A stretch of 64,000 nucleotides of DNA from Synergistaceae bacterium (GCA_018436595.1 JAHDLC010000034.1:1-64000); one strand, 5' to 3'. Positions 19,262 through 28,641 are shown, counted from the stretch's first letter. Notes: generated from the letters alone by a model not told the origin. Numbers and translations: made by a program.

Positions 19262-20776
19262 CTATACGGGATACCCCGCGCCGTCCACCAGTTCGGCCAC
19301 GCCCACGTCCACCTTCATCTCCCGGGCGAACTTCCTCATGAGGAAATCCTTCGCCACGGCGGGGAACAGGACATAGCTGAGCACGTCCTCGGGCTGGAGA
19401 ACCCAGGGGGCCACGGCCTTCGCGGCCGCGTCAAGCTCGGGGGCGATGTTCTCCGCCGGCCTGCAGGTGATGGGGGTCTCGTCGCCGATGACCTTTTTCT
19501 GGATCGCCGGGTCAAGCTCTGCGGGAGGCTTGCCGTACTGGCCGAGGAAGTAGCTGCGCACTTCCTTGGGGACGATCTTCCAGCGCTCGCCCACGAGCAC
19601 GTTGAGGGTGGCCTGGGTGCCCACGATCTGGCTGGTGGGAGTCACGAGGGGAGGATAGCCCATTTCCTTCCGGACCCGGGGAACTTCGTTGAGCACGTCC
19701 GGCAGCCGGTGGAGGGCGTTCTGGTCCTTGAGCTGACTGACCAGGTTGGAGTACATGCCGCCGGGGATCTGGTACATGAGAACGTTGATGTCCACTCCGC
19801 CGAGGTCGACGAAGATCTTGGAGTACTTTTCCCTCACCTTCTTGAAGTGGGTTGCGATGGGAACGAGCTTTTCAAGGTCGATGTCCGTGTCGAACTCCCC
19901 GCCCTTCATGCCCGCCACCAGGGACTCGATGGGAGGCTGGCTGGTGCCCTGGGCGAAGGGGGAGATGGCGCAGTCCACCACGTCGGCCCCCGCTTCAAGG
20001 CCGGCGAAATAGGCCATGGAGGCCATGCCGCTGGTATAGTGGGAGTGGATCTGCACGGGCAGCCCCGTCTCCTTCTTGATGGTCCGAACGAGGGCGGCGG
20101 TCTCCACCGGGCTGATGATGCCGGCCATGTCCTTGATGCAGATGGAATCGGCGCCCATGGACTTCATGTCCCGGGAAAGCTTGGCGAAGGCGTCAAGGGA
20201 ATGCACCGGCGACAGGGTGAAGGAGAATGCGAGCTGCAGGTGGGCACCTTCCTTCTTGATCTGGTCGGCGGCCACTTCCATGTTCCGGAGGTCGTTGAGG
20301 GCGTCGAAGACCCGGATGATGTCAAGGCCGTTGCCCACGGCCCGCTTGACGAACTCACGGACGGTGTCGTCGGCGTAATGACGGTAGCCCACAACGTTCT
20401 GCCCCCGGAGGAGCATCTGGAGCTTGGTCTTTTTAAAGAACTTCCTGAGGGTGCGGAGCCTCTCCCAGGGATCTTCGTCGAGAAAGCGCATGCAGGTATC
20501 GAAGGTGGCGCCGCCCCATACTTCCATGGAGTGGAAGCCCACGTCATCCATCATCTCCGCGATGGGAGCCATGTCGACGATGCTCATGCGGGTGGCCATA
20601 AGGGACTGGTGTCCGTCCCGGAGGCTCGTGTCTGTGATGCCTACCTTGCGGGGTGCCCCATGGGGGGCGAAGGATTCGGCGGTTACGGTTTCATGCGCCT
20701 CCTGGACTACCACCGATTTGGCCGGAGCGGCAGGAACGGCGGGAGCCGCTGCCTTGTTCTTTTTCCCGTTCGTCAT
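19262..20776 (-). CDS. Oxaloacetate decarboxylase alpha / pyruvate carboxylase subunit B carboxyltransferase
   Basis: 504-aa biotin-dependent carboxyltransferase. The HMGL-like TIM barrel starts VGITDTSLRDGHQSLMATRM and carries the metal/substrate motifs of this family (CIKDMAGI, IHSHYTSGMA). A conserved carboxylase domain follows. The usual C-terminal biotinyl domain (EAMKM) is absent, so the biotin carrier must be a separate protein. An Ala/Pro-rich segment of about 20 residues is at the N-terminus instead. GGAGGAG precedes the ATG at 20776. It may act as a Na+-pumping decarboxylase or in anaplerosis; no partner subunits are adjacent. Confidence 0.92.
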   Translation of the reverse strand: MTNGKKNKAAAPAVPAAPAKSVVVQEAHETVTAESFAPHGAPRKVGITDTSLRDGHQSLMATRMSIVDMAPIAEMMDDVGFHSMEVWGGATFDTCMRFLDEDPWERLRTLRKFFKKTKLQMLLRGQNVVGYRHYADDTVREFVKRAVGNGLDIIRVFDALNDLRNMEVAADQIKKEGAHLQLAFSFTLSPVHSLDAFAKLSRDMKSMGADSICIKDMAGIISPVETAALVRTIKKETGLPVQIHSHYTSGMASMAYFAGLEAGADVVDCAISPFAQGTSQPPIESLVAGMKGGEFDTDIDLEKLVPIATHFKKVREKYSKIFVDLGGVDINVLMYQIPGGMYSNLVSQLKDQNALHRLPDVLNEVPRVRKEMGYPPLVTPTSQIVGTQATLNVLVGERWKIVPKEVRSYFLGQYGKPPAELDPAIQKKVIGDETPITCRPAENIAPELDAAAKAVAPWVLQPEDVLSYVLFPAVAKDFLMRKFAREMKVDVGVAELVDGAGYPV

Positions 20777-20824
20777 GTACTTTTCTCCTCCATAGTGTTG
20801 TTGTTATGTTCCCTGCTTTTGTTC

Positions 20825-21637
20825 TCAATCCGCCGTGAGAGGCGAAGACTTCGCTTTTTCCCAGAGCCGGTCCAGCTCTTCAAGGGTGTACTCGCTCCAG
20901 GGGCGGGCTTCTTCCGCCACGTAGCGCTCCACTCTCCTGAACCGCCCGGCAAATTTCCGGTTGGCCCTTCCGAGGGCGGAATCGGGGTTCACGCCGAGAT
21001 GGCGGGCAAGGTTGACGGCGGCGAAGAGAAGGTCGCCCATCTCGTCCTCTATTTTTTCAGGGGCTCCGTCCTCCGCCGCTTCCCGGAGTTCGTTCATTTC
21101 CTCCTCCACTTTACCATACAGTGGGGAAAGATCTCCCTTCGGCCAGTCGAACCCGACATGGGCCGCCTTTCCCTGGATGCGGTAGGCCTTGGCCAGGGGA
21201 GGCATTCCCTCGGGGACACCCGCGAGGAGGGACGTGTCCTTTTTCTTTTTGTTTTCCTTTTCCTCGGTCTTGATCTGCTCCCAGTTTCGGAGCACCTCGC
21301 CGCTCGAGTTGGCATGGACGTCGCCGAATACGTGGGGGTGCCGGCGGACCAGCTTGTCCACCAGGCCCCGGATGACGTCCTCCACGGAGAAAAGTCCCAT
21401 CTCCGAGGCGATCTGGGCCACGAAGACCACCTGGAGCAGCACGTCGCCGCACTCCTCCCGGATGTCGGGGCTGTCGCCCTTCGTCACAGCATCCACGAGC
21501 TCGTAGGCTTCCTCCACAATGTAGGCGCGCAGGCTTTCGAGGGTCTGCTCCCTGTCCCATGGGCACCCGTCCGGCGCCCGCAGGCGGCTCATCACCGAGA
21601 CGAGCTCGCCGAAGGCGCTGCCGCAGCTTTCGTTCAT
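20825..21637 (-). CDS. mazG: Nucleoside triphosphate pyrophosphohydrolase MazG
   Basis: 270-aa tandem MazG protein that hydrolyses (d)NTPs to monophosphates, a housecleaning and stringent-response role. The N-terminal repeat has CPWDREQTLESLRAYIVEEAYE with the metal-binding EECGDVLLQVV; the C-terminal repeat has KIEDEMGDLLFAAVNLARHL. A charged linker (EEKENKKKKD) separates them. It starts directly after the mfd stop, with no spacer. Confidence 0.95.
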   Translation of the reverse strand: MNESCGSAFGELVSVMSRLRAPDGCPWDREQTLESLRAYIVEEAYELVDAVTKGDSPDIREECGDVLLQVVFVAQIASEMGLFSVEDVIRGLVDKLVRRHPHVFGDVHANSSGEVLRNWEQIKTEEKENKKKKDTSLLAGVPEGMPPLAKAYRIQGKAAHVGFDWPKGDLSPLYGKVEEEMNELREAAEDGAPEKIEDEMGDLLFAAVNLARHLGVNPDSALGRANRKFAGRFRRVERYVAEEARPWSEYTLEELDRLWEKAKSSPLTAD

Positions 21638-24600
21638 TCACCGCACCTGCTTTCCATGACGGAGAACGGAAAGAACGTCGGCCAGACCTGTATATCCGCC
21701 CGGGCCGGTGACCTTTCCTTCCGATGCATACCAGTTCCTTCTTTTTTTCAGATCGTCGAACGCAGGACCACTGCCCCGAAGGACCGTGTCTCGTTTCCCG
21801 CATTCCACAGACAAGATACCATACTTTCCGCCCCGTGACCGCAGCAAAGATACTGAAAAGAGATTCTTCAGGGCCTCCGGCAGGGGGCCGAACCTGTCCT
21901 GCACTTCCTTTTCAAGCTCCCGGAGCTCCTCGGGCCCGTCCACGCGGAGCAGCCTGCGGTAGAGGGCGATCCGGATGGTCTCCTGGGGTATGTAGGATGC
22001 CTGAATGAGGCACGGGATGTCCGCCGTCACCTCCGCCGATGACGGGAGGGTTCCCCGGAGCTTCGCGATCTCCTCCTCCAGCATGGCGTAGTACAGGTAC
22101 GAGTCGGCCCTGCCCCTTTCGGTGCCGTGCTGGGACGTGCCGAGCAGGTCGCCGCTCCCCCGGATCCGGAGGTCCTCCAGGGCGAGATCGTACCCCGCTC
22201 CCCCTTCGTTGAGGGTGGTGATGGCGTCCAGCCGCTCGAGGGTCTCCTTTCCCAGGGGGTGCCCCTCGGGATAGAGGAAGTAGGCGAAGGACGATTCCTC
22301 CCTGCGGCCCACCCTGCCCCTGAGCTGGTACATCTGGGCAAGGCCGAGCTCCTGGCAGTCCTCCACGATGAGGGTATTGGCCCCGGGAACGTCAAGTCCG
22401 CTCTCGATGATCGTGGTGCAGAGAAGGATGTCAAGTTGTCTATTATAGAATTTCAGCATGGTCTCTTCAAGCTCGCTTTCCTTCATCCTGCCGTGGGCGA
22501 TCCCGAGGGCAGCGGAGGGAAAGAGCTTCCGCAGAAAGGACGCCCGCTCGTCGAGCCTGTAGATCCGGTTGGACACGTAGAAGACCTGGCCGCCCCGCTC
22601 AAGTTCCCGGGCGACGGCCGATCTTACGATTCCCGTATTCCAGGGTCCCGCCGCCGTGATGACCGGCACCCGGTTGTGGGGCGGCTCGTTGAGCAGGGAG
22701 ATGCTCCTCATACCCTTCAGGGAGAGGGCGAGGGTCCGGGGGATGGGGGTGGCGGAGAGCATGAGCACGTCCACGTTCTCCCGGGCTTCCTTGAGCTTTT
22801 CCTTTGACAGCACGCCGAAGCGGTGCTCCTCGTCCACCACGATAAGGCCGAGATCCTTGAAGGCCACGTCCTTCTGGAGCATCCGTGCCGTGCCGATGAG
22901 TATGTCCACCCTGCCAGAAGCGGTTTCCTCCAGCACCGTGCGCTGCTCTTTTTTTGACGAGAATCTGGAGAGAAGGGCCACGTTCACCGGGAACCCCGTC
23001 ATGCGGGCGGTGAAGGACATGTAGTGCTGCTGGGCGAGGATGGTGGTAGGCACGAGCACAGCGGCCTGCTTCCCGCCCTGGACGGCCTTGAAGGCGGCCC
23101 TGACGGCCACCTCTGTCTTGCCGTAGCCCACGTCGCCCACGAGAAGCCGGTCCATGGGATAGGGGCTTTCCATGTCGGCGGCCACCTCGGCCGAGGCGGT
23201 GAGCTGGTCTTTGGTCTCCACGTGGGGGAAGGCCTCTTCGAACTCCCGGTACAGGCCGTCGGGAGGCGGAAAGGCGAACCCCTCCACCAGCTCCCGCTTC
23301 GCGTAAAGCTCCAGCAGCCCACGGATCTCCTGCTGCACCCGCTCCCTGGTCTTGGCCACGCTCTTTTTCCACTTGACGCCCCGGAGGGAGTCGAGGCGGA
23401 CGTCGCCGCTCATGTGGTCCGGCAGGGGAGTGATCTTGTGGAGCTGGAGGACGGGAAGGAAGAGCCGCTGGCTGCCGTCGAACTCGAGGATCAGGCTGTC
23501 CATCATCTCCCCGGCGACGGACACTTCCTCGGAGCCCCGGAAGACACAGAGGCCGTAATCCTCGTGGACCAGGAGCTGCCCTTCGGAAAGCCGGTCGCTC
23601 CATTCCCGGGGAGGAGCGGAGAGCATTCCTCCACCGGTTATCTTCTCCGATATCCCCGCCAGCTCAAGGTCGGAAATATAGGCGATGCGGGATACGGGAT
23701 CGAGGAAGCCCTTCGAGAGGGTGCCGTCCACGGGAAAGACGGAAGCCTCCTCGCCGAAGGAGAGAATGCGCCGGTTCTTCGTGGCGAGGAAGAGGGAATA
23801 ACCGTCTTTCTTCCAGGAGTCGCCCATCCACCAGAACTTGTCCATGTTGCCCCGGAAGGGGGGGATCTCTTCCAGGCTCACCCCGGCCTCGGAGAAGGAG
23901 GCCGACGCGGTGACCCTGAGCCTGGGTCTCGATGCGAGACGGAGAAAGAGTTCGTTCCACCCGGGAAGGGCGACGCCCCTGCCCTCGGCTTCCACTATGT
24001 CCTTCCAGAGCAGGGCGTAGGAGTCGGCGGACACTTCTGTCTTCGCGGGCTCGAAGAAGACGGAGACGGCGTTTTCGGGGAAAAAGGAGAACAGGGAGGC
24101 TTCCTTCGACGTGCTGAGGGAGTGGATGTCGGCCCCGTCGAGCAGGCCCACGCTGGTCTGGGTGCGGGGCGAGAAGCTGCGGACGCTTTCGACGGTTTCG
24201 TCGAAGAACTCGAACCGCAGGGGATGGGCATAGGCCGGGTCGAACACATCGAGGATGTACCCCCGGAAGATGAACTGTCCCGGAGCCCAGACAATGTCGG
24301 ACCGCTCATATCCGGCATGGACGAGCCAGTCGAGAAGGTTCTCCCGCCGGTATTCCTTCCCGGTGGTGATGCGGATGTCCCGGCTGCCCTTGTAGACGGG
24401 ACCGAGAAGGGCTCCCCCGCTCGCCGCCAGGATGCCCCCTTCTTCCTTCCACCGTGCAAGGGTTTCACCCCGCTGGACGGGAAGGGCACGGTCCTGGACG
24501 CCGTGGGGCGTCAGGGGAATCTCGTGCAGCAAAAGTACCCGCTCTCCCGGGAAAAGGGTCTCCCAGTCGGAGCAGAACAGGGCCGCCTGTTTCGTGTCGG

Positions 24601-24751
24601 GAAAGATGACCAGGGCGGGTGAGGCGGGGTTTCTGCAGATCCAGCACCGTGCCGCTCCGTCGAGGGGAAGGTGAAGGGCCGTGCCTCCCGTCCAGAGGCG
24701 CTCATCGAGATCCCAGATTCTGTTTCCCGCCGGGGCGGAAGCGTTTCTCAT
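21638..24751 (-). CDS. mfd: Transcription-repair coupling factor Mfd
   Basis: Removes stalled RNA polymerase and recruits UvrA for strand-specific repair. 1037 aa: a UvrB-like N-terminal region, the RNA-polymerase-interacting CarD-like domain (about 400-470), then a RecG-like translocase with Walker A VGDVGYGKTEVA and DEEH box VVDEEHRFG, motif VI QLRGRVGR, and a TRCF C-terminal domain. It is shorter than E. coli Mfd (1148), mainly in the N-terminal part. ATG at 24751 is favoured (GGAG, 6-base spacer) over the ATG at 24763. It begins only a few bases after a terminator hairpin and U tract. Confidence 0.96.
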   Translation of the reverse strand: MRNASAPAGNRIWDLDERLWTGGTALHLPLDGAARCWICRNPASPALVIFPDTKQAALFCSDWETLFPGERVLLLHEIPLTPHGVQDRALPVQRGETLARWKEEGGILAASGGALLGPVYKGSRDIRITTGKEYRRENLLDWLVHAGYERSDIVWAPGQFIFRGYILDVFDPAYAHPLRFEFFDETVESVRSFSPRTQTSVGLLDGADIHSLSTSKEASLFSFFPENAVSVFFEPAKTEVSADSYALLWKDIVEAEGRGVALPGWNELFLRLASRPRLRVTASASFSEAGVSLEEIPPFRGNMDKFWWMGDSWKKDGYSLFLATKNRRILSFGEEASVFPVDGTLSKGFLDPVSRIAYISDLELAGISEKITGGGMLSAPPREWSDRLSEGQLLVHEDYGLCVFRGSEEVSVAGEMMDSLILEFDGSQRLFLPVLQLHKITPLPDHMSGDVRLDSLRGVKWKKSVAKTRERVQQEIRGLLELYAKRELVEGFAFPPPDGLYREFEEAFPHVETKDQLTASAEVAADMESPYPMDRLLVGDVGYGKTEVAVRAAFKAVQGGKQAAVLVPTTILAQQHYMSFTARMTGFPVNVALLSRFSSKKEQRTVLEETASGRVDILIGTARMLQKDVAFKDLGLIVVDEEHRFGVLSKEKLKEARENVDVLMLSATPIPRTLALSLKGMRSISLLNEPPHNRVPVITAAGPWNTGIVRSAVARELERGGQVFYVSNRIYRLDERASFLRKLFPSAALGIAHGRMKESELEETMLKFYNRQLDILLCTTIIESGLDVPGANTLIVEDCQELGLAQMYQLRGRVGRREESSFAYFLYPEGHPLGKETLERLDAITTLNEGGAGYDLALEDLRIRGSGDLLGTSQHGTERGRADSYLYYAMLEEEIAKLRGTLPSSAEVTADIPCLIQASYIPQETIRIALYRRLLRVDGPEELRELEKEVQDRFGPLPEALKNLFSVSLLRSRGGKYGILSVECGKRDTVLRGSGPAFDDLKKRRNWYASEGKVTGPGGYTGLADVLSVLRHGKQVR

Positions 24752-24768
24752 AGCATTCTCCATCCTGC

Positions 24769-24795
24769 AAAAAAGGCGGCGGGTATCCCGCCGCC
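24769..24795 (-). terminator. Rho-independent terminator between pth and mfd
   Basis: A perfect 9-bp stem GGCGGCGGG/CCCGCCGCC (24775-24795) with a 3-base loop is followed by TTTTTT (24769-24774) in the transcribed direction, right after the pth stop and 5 to 17 bases before the possible mfd starts. mfd expression from upstream requires read-through, or a promoter inside pth. Confidence 0.88.
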
Positions 24796-24798
24796 TCG

Positions 24799-25365
24799 TC
24801 AGACCGTTGCGTTGATAGCGTTCATCGCCTTGTCGGCGCCTTCGGTGCACCAGAGCTCCACCGCGTCGGCTGCCCTGTCAAGAAGATCGGGCAGTCCGGA
24901 CCGCTCGCCGGGCGAAAAAGATCCGAGGACCCAGGACACCATGTTCTCTCCGGGGGCTGCTCCCACGCCGATCCGCAGCCTGCAGACCTCCAGTGTTCCC
25001 GCCGTCCCGAGGACGGACAGCATCCCCTTGTGGCCCCCGGCGGAGCCTTTCTTCCGCAGCCTGAGCTTTCCGTAGGGAAGGGCCACGTCGTCGTACACCA
25101 CCAGAACGTCGTCCTCCCAGGAGAGGGAGAAATAGTCCGCCGCCTCCCGGAGGGCCCTGCCGCTGAGGTTCATGTACGTCAGCGGCTTGAGGAGCAGCAG
25201 TTTTTCCCCGTTCCGGAAATGGGTCCAGGCCATGGAGGAAAACTGCATCCTCGGGGAGCCGCAGGAATACCGGCCCACAAGGTGATCCACCACGAGCCAT
25301 CCCGCATTGTGCCTTGAAAAGACATACTCCGGCCCGGGATTGCCCAATCCGGCGATGATCTTCAA
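24799..25365 (-). CDS. pth: Peptidyl-tRNA hydrolase
   Basis: Cleaves peptidyl-tRNA released from ribosomes. 188 aa with IIAGLGNPGPEYVFSRHNAGW (catalytic His of the RHNAG motif), LLLKPLTYMNLSG and VVYDDVALPYGKLRLR, then GSAGGHKG. TTG at 25365 follows GGAGGAG, which lies in the 3' end of rplY; the genes are 6 bases apart. The rplY-pth pairing is widespread. Confidence 0.96.
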   Translation of the reverse strand: MKIIAGLGNPGPEYVFSRHNAGWLVVDHLVGRYSCGSPRMQFSSMAWTHFRNGEKLLLLKPLTYMNLSGRALREAADYFSLSWEDDVLVVYDDVALPYGKLRLRKKGSAGGHKGMLSVLGTAGTLEVCRLRIGVGAAPGENMVSWVLGSFSPGERSGLPDLLDRAADAVELWCTEGADKAMNAINATV

Positions 25366-25371
25366 CCGGGG

Positions 25372-26025
25372 TTACTCCTCCTCTTCCTTGGCCTTTCCCT
25401 TGGCGACGACTTCCACTTCCTTCTGTTCCTCTGCCGTCTCTTCGCCTTCGGCGACGCCTCTCGGGATGATCACGGCGACCACGACTTCATCCGGGTCGGA
25501 GAGGACGGCGGCTCCCTCGGGAACGGCGATGTCCTTCACGTGGACCTGGGCACCGAGCTTCATGGAAGAGACGTCCACGGCCACGGAATCAGGGATCTGC
25601 CCGGGAAGCACTTCCATGGAAATTTCACGGAGGAGATGGTCGATAACGCCGCCGAGCTTCACTCCGGCGCAGGAGTCGCGCCCGACAAGTTCCACGGGAA
25701 CGTTCACCGAAATCTTGTGGCCCTTCACGAGCTGCAGGAAGTCGATGTGAAGAATTCTGCCGGTGATGGTGTCTTTCTGGACCTCTCTCATGAGCCCCAT
25801 CTCCTCCTTGCCGCCGGGGAGGGTGAGAAGCATGGTCTGAGTCTCCCAGTGGCCGGAAGCGGCAATCTTGGAAATATCCGATACCTTCACCTTGGCCGGC
25901 ACGGACTCGCGGTACTCGGGACCATAGACGACACAGGGAACATACCCCGCGGGGCGCAGCTTGCTGCAGGCTTCCTTGCCTTTTCCTTCACGCGCTTCAA
26001 GAACGACTTTCATAATTTCCGACAT
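25372..26025 (-). CDS. rplY: 50S ribosomal protein L25/general stress protein Ctc
   Basis: Binds 5S rRNA on the large subunit. 217 aa from the ATG at 26025 (AAGGAGG upstream). The N-terminal L25 domain begins VVLEAREGKGKEACSKLR, and a TL5/Ctc C-terminal beta domain follows (GVKLGGVIDHLLREISMEVLP). The last 20 residues are a Glu/Lys-rich tail, common in the long form of the family. Located between prs and pth, as in many bacteria. Confidence 0.95.
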   Translation of the reverse strand: MSEIMKVVLEAREGKGKEACSKLRPAGYVPCVVYGPEYRESVPAKVKVSDISKIAASGHWETQTMLLTLPGGKEEMGLMREVQKDTITGRILHIDFLQLVKGHKISVNVPVELVGRDSCAGVKLGGVIDHLLREISMEVLPGQIPDSVAVDVSSMKLGAQVHVKDIAVPEGAAVLSDPDEVVVAVIIPRGVAEGEETAEEQKEVEVVAKGKAKEEEE

Positions 26026-26086
26026 AACCGACACATCCTCCTTAAAATACGATCCCCGCCGCAGAAGCAGGAAAATCAACAACAGC

Positions 26087-27058
26087 CTAGTCGAAGAGGC
26101 TGCTCACCGAACGGTCGCTGTGGACCCTCAGAATGGCTTCCGCGAAAAGGGGGGCTATTGACAATTGAATGATTTTATCCGATTTCTTGCTCTCAGGCAA
26201 TGGGATTGTGTCGGTCAAAACGACCTCGTCGATCCCGGAATTTTCGAGACGCTCCAGCGCAGGCCCCGAGAGCACTCCGTGTGTGGCACAGGCGAACACT
26301 TTCACCGCACCCCGCTCCTTGATAAGGGCGGCGGCATTGCAGATGGTCCCGGCGGTGTCGATGATGTCGTCCACCAGGACAGCAGTCTTTCCGGCGACGT
26401 CGCCGATGATGTCCATGACCTCGCAGAGATTGGCCACTTCGTGGGACCGCCGCTTGTCGACGATGGCCAGGTCCGCCTTCAGGCTGCCTGCGAACTTCCT
26501 GGCCCGGACCACCCCTCCCACGTCGGGGGCCACTACCACCAGGGCACCGCAGGCGCGGCTCTCGGCGATGCTCTCCTTGAAGTAGCTTCCGAGAAGGGGC
26601 ATGCCCGTGAGATGATCCACGGGAATGTCGAAAAAGCCCTGGATCTGCCCGGCATGAAGGTCGGCGGAGATGACCCTGTCGGCCCCGGCGCCGGTGAGCA
26701 GGTTGGCCATGAGCTTGGCGGAGATGGGATCCCTGGGCTTGGTCTTCCTGTCCTGCCGGGCGTACCCGAAGTACGGGCAGACTACGTTGATCCGGTAGGC
26801 CGATGCCCGCTTCAGGGCATCGATCATGATCAGGAGCTCCACCAGGTTCTCGTTCACGGGGTTGCAGGTGGGCTGCACGACGAAGACGTCCGCCCCCCGG
26901 ACGCTCTCCTCAATGGAAAGACCGATCTCTCCGTCGGAAAAGCGGAAGTGCTTCGCCCGTGAGAGCTCGATCCCCAGTTCACTGCAGATTCTGCGCGCAA
27001 AGGACGGATGAGCCGTTCCGGAAAAGATCTTCAGCTCCCGCGTGTTGGTCCCCATCAT
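26087..27058 (-). CDS. prs: Ribose-phosphate pyrophosphokinase
   Basis: Makes PRPP from ribose-5-phosphate and ATP for nucleotide, His and Trp synthesis. 323 aa with the class I landmarks: FSDGEI, NENLVELLIMIDALKRASA, YFGYARQDRKTKPRDPIS, the DLHAGQIQGFFDIPVDHL flexible loop and the PRPP site VLVDDIIDTAGT. Its ATG overlaps the glmU stop (ATGA); a second ATG follows immediately. Confidence 0.96.
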   Translation of the reverse strand: MMGTNTRELKIFSGTAHPSFARRICSELGIELSRAKHFRFSDGEIGLSIEESVRGADVFVVQPTCNPVNENLVELLIMIDALKRASAYRINVVCPYFGYARQDRKTKPRDPISAKLMANLLTGAGADRVISADLHAGQIQGFFDIPVDHLTGMPLLGSYFKESIAESRACGALVVVAPDVGGVVRARKFAGSLKADLAIVDKRRSHEVANLCEVMDIIGDVAGKTAVLVDDIIDTAGTICNAAALIKERGAVKVFACATHGVLSGPALERLENSGIDEVVLTDTIPLPESKKSDKIIQLSIAPLFAEAILRVHSDRSVSSLFD

Positions 27059-28476
27059 TTCTGGTGTCCTCCTCCATTCGCCGTTTTCCGTTTTCGTTCA
27101 GCCCATCCTTCGATATTCCGCTGCCGTGCCCGGCCGACCGCGAGGGCCCCGTCGGGTACATCCTGGGTGACCACCGAGCCCGCCGCCGTGGTGGCGTCGT
27201 CCCCCAGGGTCACCGGCGCCACGAGCATGGTATCGCTGCCCACGAAGCACCGGTCGCCTATCACCGTGGGGTTCTTGTTCACCCCGTCGTAGTTGCAGGT
27301 GATGGTGCCCGCGCCGATGTTGGTATCCTCGCCCACCGTGGCGTCCCCCATGTAGGCGAGATGGGGAACCTTGCTCCCCCTGCCGATGCGGGATTTCTTG
27401 ATTTCCACGAACTTGCCCCCCTGGGCTTTTTCGGCGAACTCAGCCCCGTCCCGGATGACGATGAAGGGCCCCACCTTCGAGCCGTCGCCCAGCACGCTGT
27501 CGCTGAGGACGGCATGGCTCACCACCTCGGCGCCGCACCCCAGGGTCATGTTCCTGAGGACGGAAAAACCGCCGATACGGCTGCCCCTGCCGATGGACGT
27601 GCGGCCCCATATCTGCACGAAGGGGTCCACGGAGACATCCCCGGAAATGGTCACCCTGGGGCCGATCCACACCGATGAAGGGTCCAGCATCCTGACGCCC
27701 GCCGCGAGATGACGGTCCACCACGGCCTCCCGGATCAGGGAGACCGCCTCGGAAAGCTGGCGGGGGGTGTTGATGCCCCGGAACTCGTCCTCGCTTCCGG
27801 AATTCACGGCGCGGACGATCAAGCCGTCCCGGACCATCATGGCGATGATGTCGGGAAGATAGTATTCTCCCTGGGCGTTTTCGTTGTCAAGACGGTAAAT
27901 ATGGGGAAGAAGGGAGGAGACTTTGAAAATGTAGATGCCGCTGTTGACTTCCGAGAGGAGCTTCTGCTCTTCGGAGGCGTCCTTCTCTTCCACGATGGAC
28001 ACCCCGTTCTGTGACCGGACGACCCTTCCGTAGCCGAAGGGGTTGGGGGCGTGGAAGCTGATGAAGGAACAGTCCGCCCCTTCCTTTTTATGGTCCTCCA
28101 CCAGGCGGGCGAGGGTGGCCTCGGTGAGCAGCGGGACATCCCCCGGAAGGACGAGCAGGTGGTCGAAACCAGCCCACCACTCCTTGGCGATCTGGACGGC
28201 ATGGCCCGTGCCGAGCTGCTGGTGCTGCCAGATGGGGACCGTTCCGGGCCATTCCTCGGAAAGATAGTCCCTGACCATCTCGCCCTTGTGCCCCACCACG
28301 ACCGCGGAGGCGTTCACGGCCCCCTCCGCCCCGAGCTGTTCGAGGACACGGAGGACGTAAAAGAGAACCGGCTGGTCAAGGGCAGGAAGCAGAACCTTCG
28401 GGAGGTCGCTCTTCATCCTGGTTCCCTTCCCCGCCGCAAGAACCAGAGCCCCTGTGACTCCTTCAGAGCCTGACAA
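27055..28476 (-). CDS. glmU: Bifunctional GlcNAc-1-P uridyltransferase / GlcN-1-P acetyltransferase
   Basis: Makes UDP-GlcNAc for peptidoglycan and lipopolysaccharide. An N-terminal pyrophosphorylase (LVLAAGKGTRMKSDLPKVL, then LLVLPGDVPLL) is joined to a left-handed beta-helix acetyltransferase with hexapeptide repeats ending in DGALAVGRARQRN. TTG at 28476 is preferred because AAAGG lies 10 bases upstream; the frame is open to a GTG at 28488 without spacing for a ribosome site. Its product also feeds the sugar pathways encoded further right. Overlaps prs by 4 bases. Confidence 0.95.
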   Translation of the reverse strand: MSGSEGVTGALVLAAGKGTRMKSDLPKVLLPALDQPVLFYVLRVLEQLGAEGAVNASAVVVGHKGEMVRDYLSEEWPGTVPIWQHQQLGTGHAVQIAKEWWAGFDHLLVLPGDVPLLTEATLARLVEDHKKEGADCSFISFHAPNPFGYGRVVRSQNGVSIVEEKDASEEQKLLSEVNSGIYIFKVSSLLPHIYRLDNENAQGEYYLPDIIAMMVRDGLIVRAVNSGSEDEFRGINTPRQLSEAVSLIREAVVDRHLAAGVRMLDPSSVWIGPRVTISGDVSVDPFVQIWGRTSIGRGSRIGGFSVLRNMTLGCGAEVVSHAVLSDSVLGDGSKVGPFIVIRDGAEFAEKAQGGKFVEIKKSRIGRGSKVPHLAYMGDATVGEDTNIGAGTITCNYDGVNKNPTVIGDRCFVGSDTMLVAPVTLGDDATTAAGSVVTQDVPDGALAVGRARQRNIEGWAERKRKTANGGGHQK

Positions 28477-28515
28477 AAGAATCAACACCTTTGTGTGTGA
28501 ATTTTAGGCAACGAC

Positions 28516-28544
28516 AAAAAAAGGGAGCCGCTCCTGGTCCCCTT
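28516..28544 (-). terminator. Terminator of tRNA-Gln
   Basis: In the minus direction a GC-rich imperfect stem (AAGGGGA.../...TCCCTTT with inner GGAG/CTCC) is followed by seven U residues (28516-28522), 14 bases after the tRNA 3' end and ahead of glmU. Confidence 0.65.
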
Positions 28545-28557
28545 ACTCAATGCTGTC

Positions 28558-28631
28558 TGGCTGGGGTGGCTGGATTCGAACCAGCGATGGCGGATCCAAA
28601 GTCCGCTGCCTTGCCGCTTGGCTACACCCCA
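28558..28631 (-). tRNA. tRNA-Gln (UUG anticodon)
   Basis: Clover-leaf of 74 nt including an encoded CCA end (28558-28560). Acceptor stem TGGGGTG/CACCCCA, D-loop with AGCCAAGCGGCAAGGC, anticodon loop CTTTGGA giving UUG, and T-arm GGTTCGAATCC. Confidence 0.97.
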
Positions 28632-28641
28632 TCGCAACCAC

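Noticed and set aside
18752-21838. 1028-codon plus-strand ORF opposite phoH/oadA/mazG
   Set aside because: It is the shadow of three well-supported minus-strand genes in GC-rich DNA and has no domain or ribosome site.
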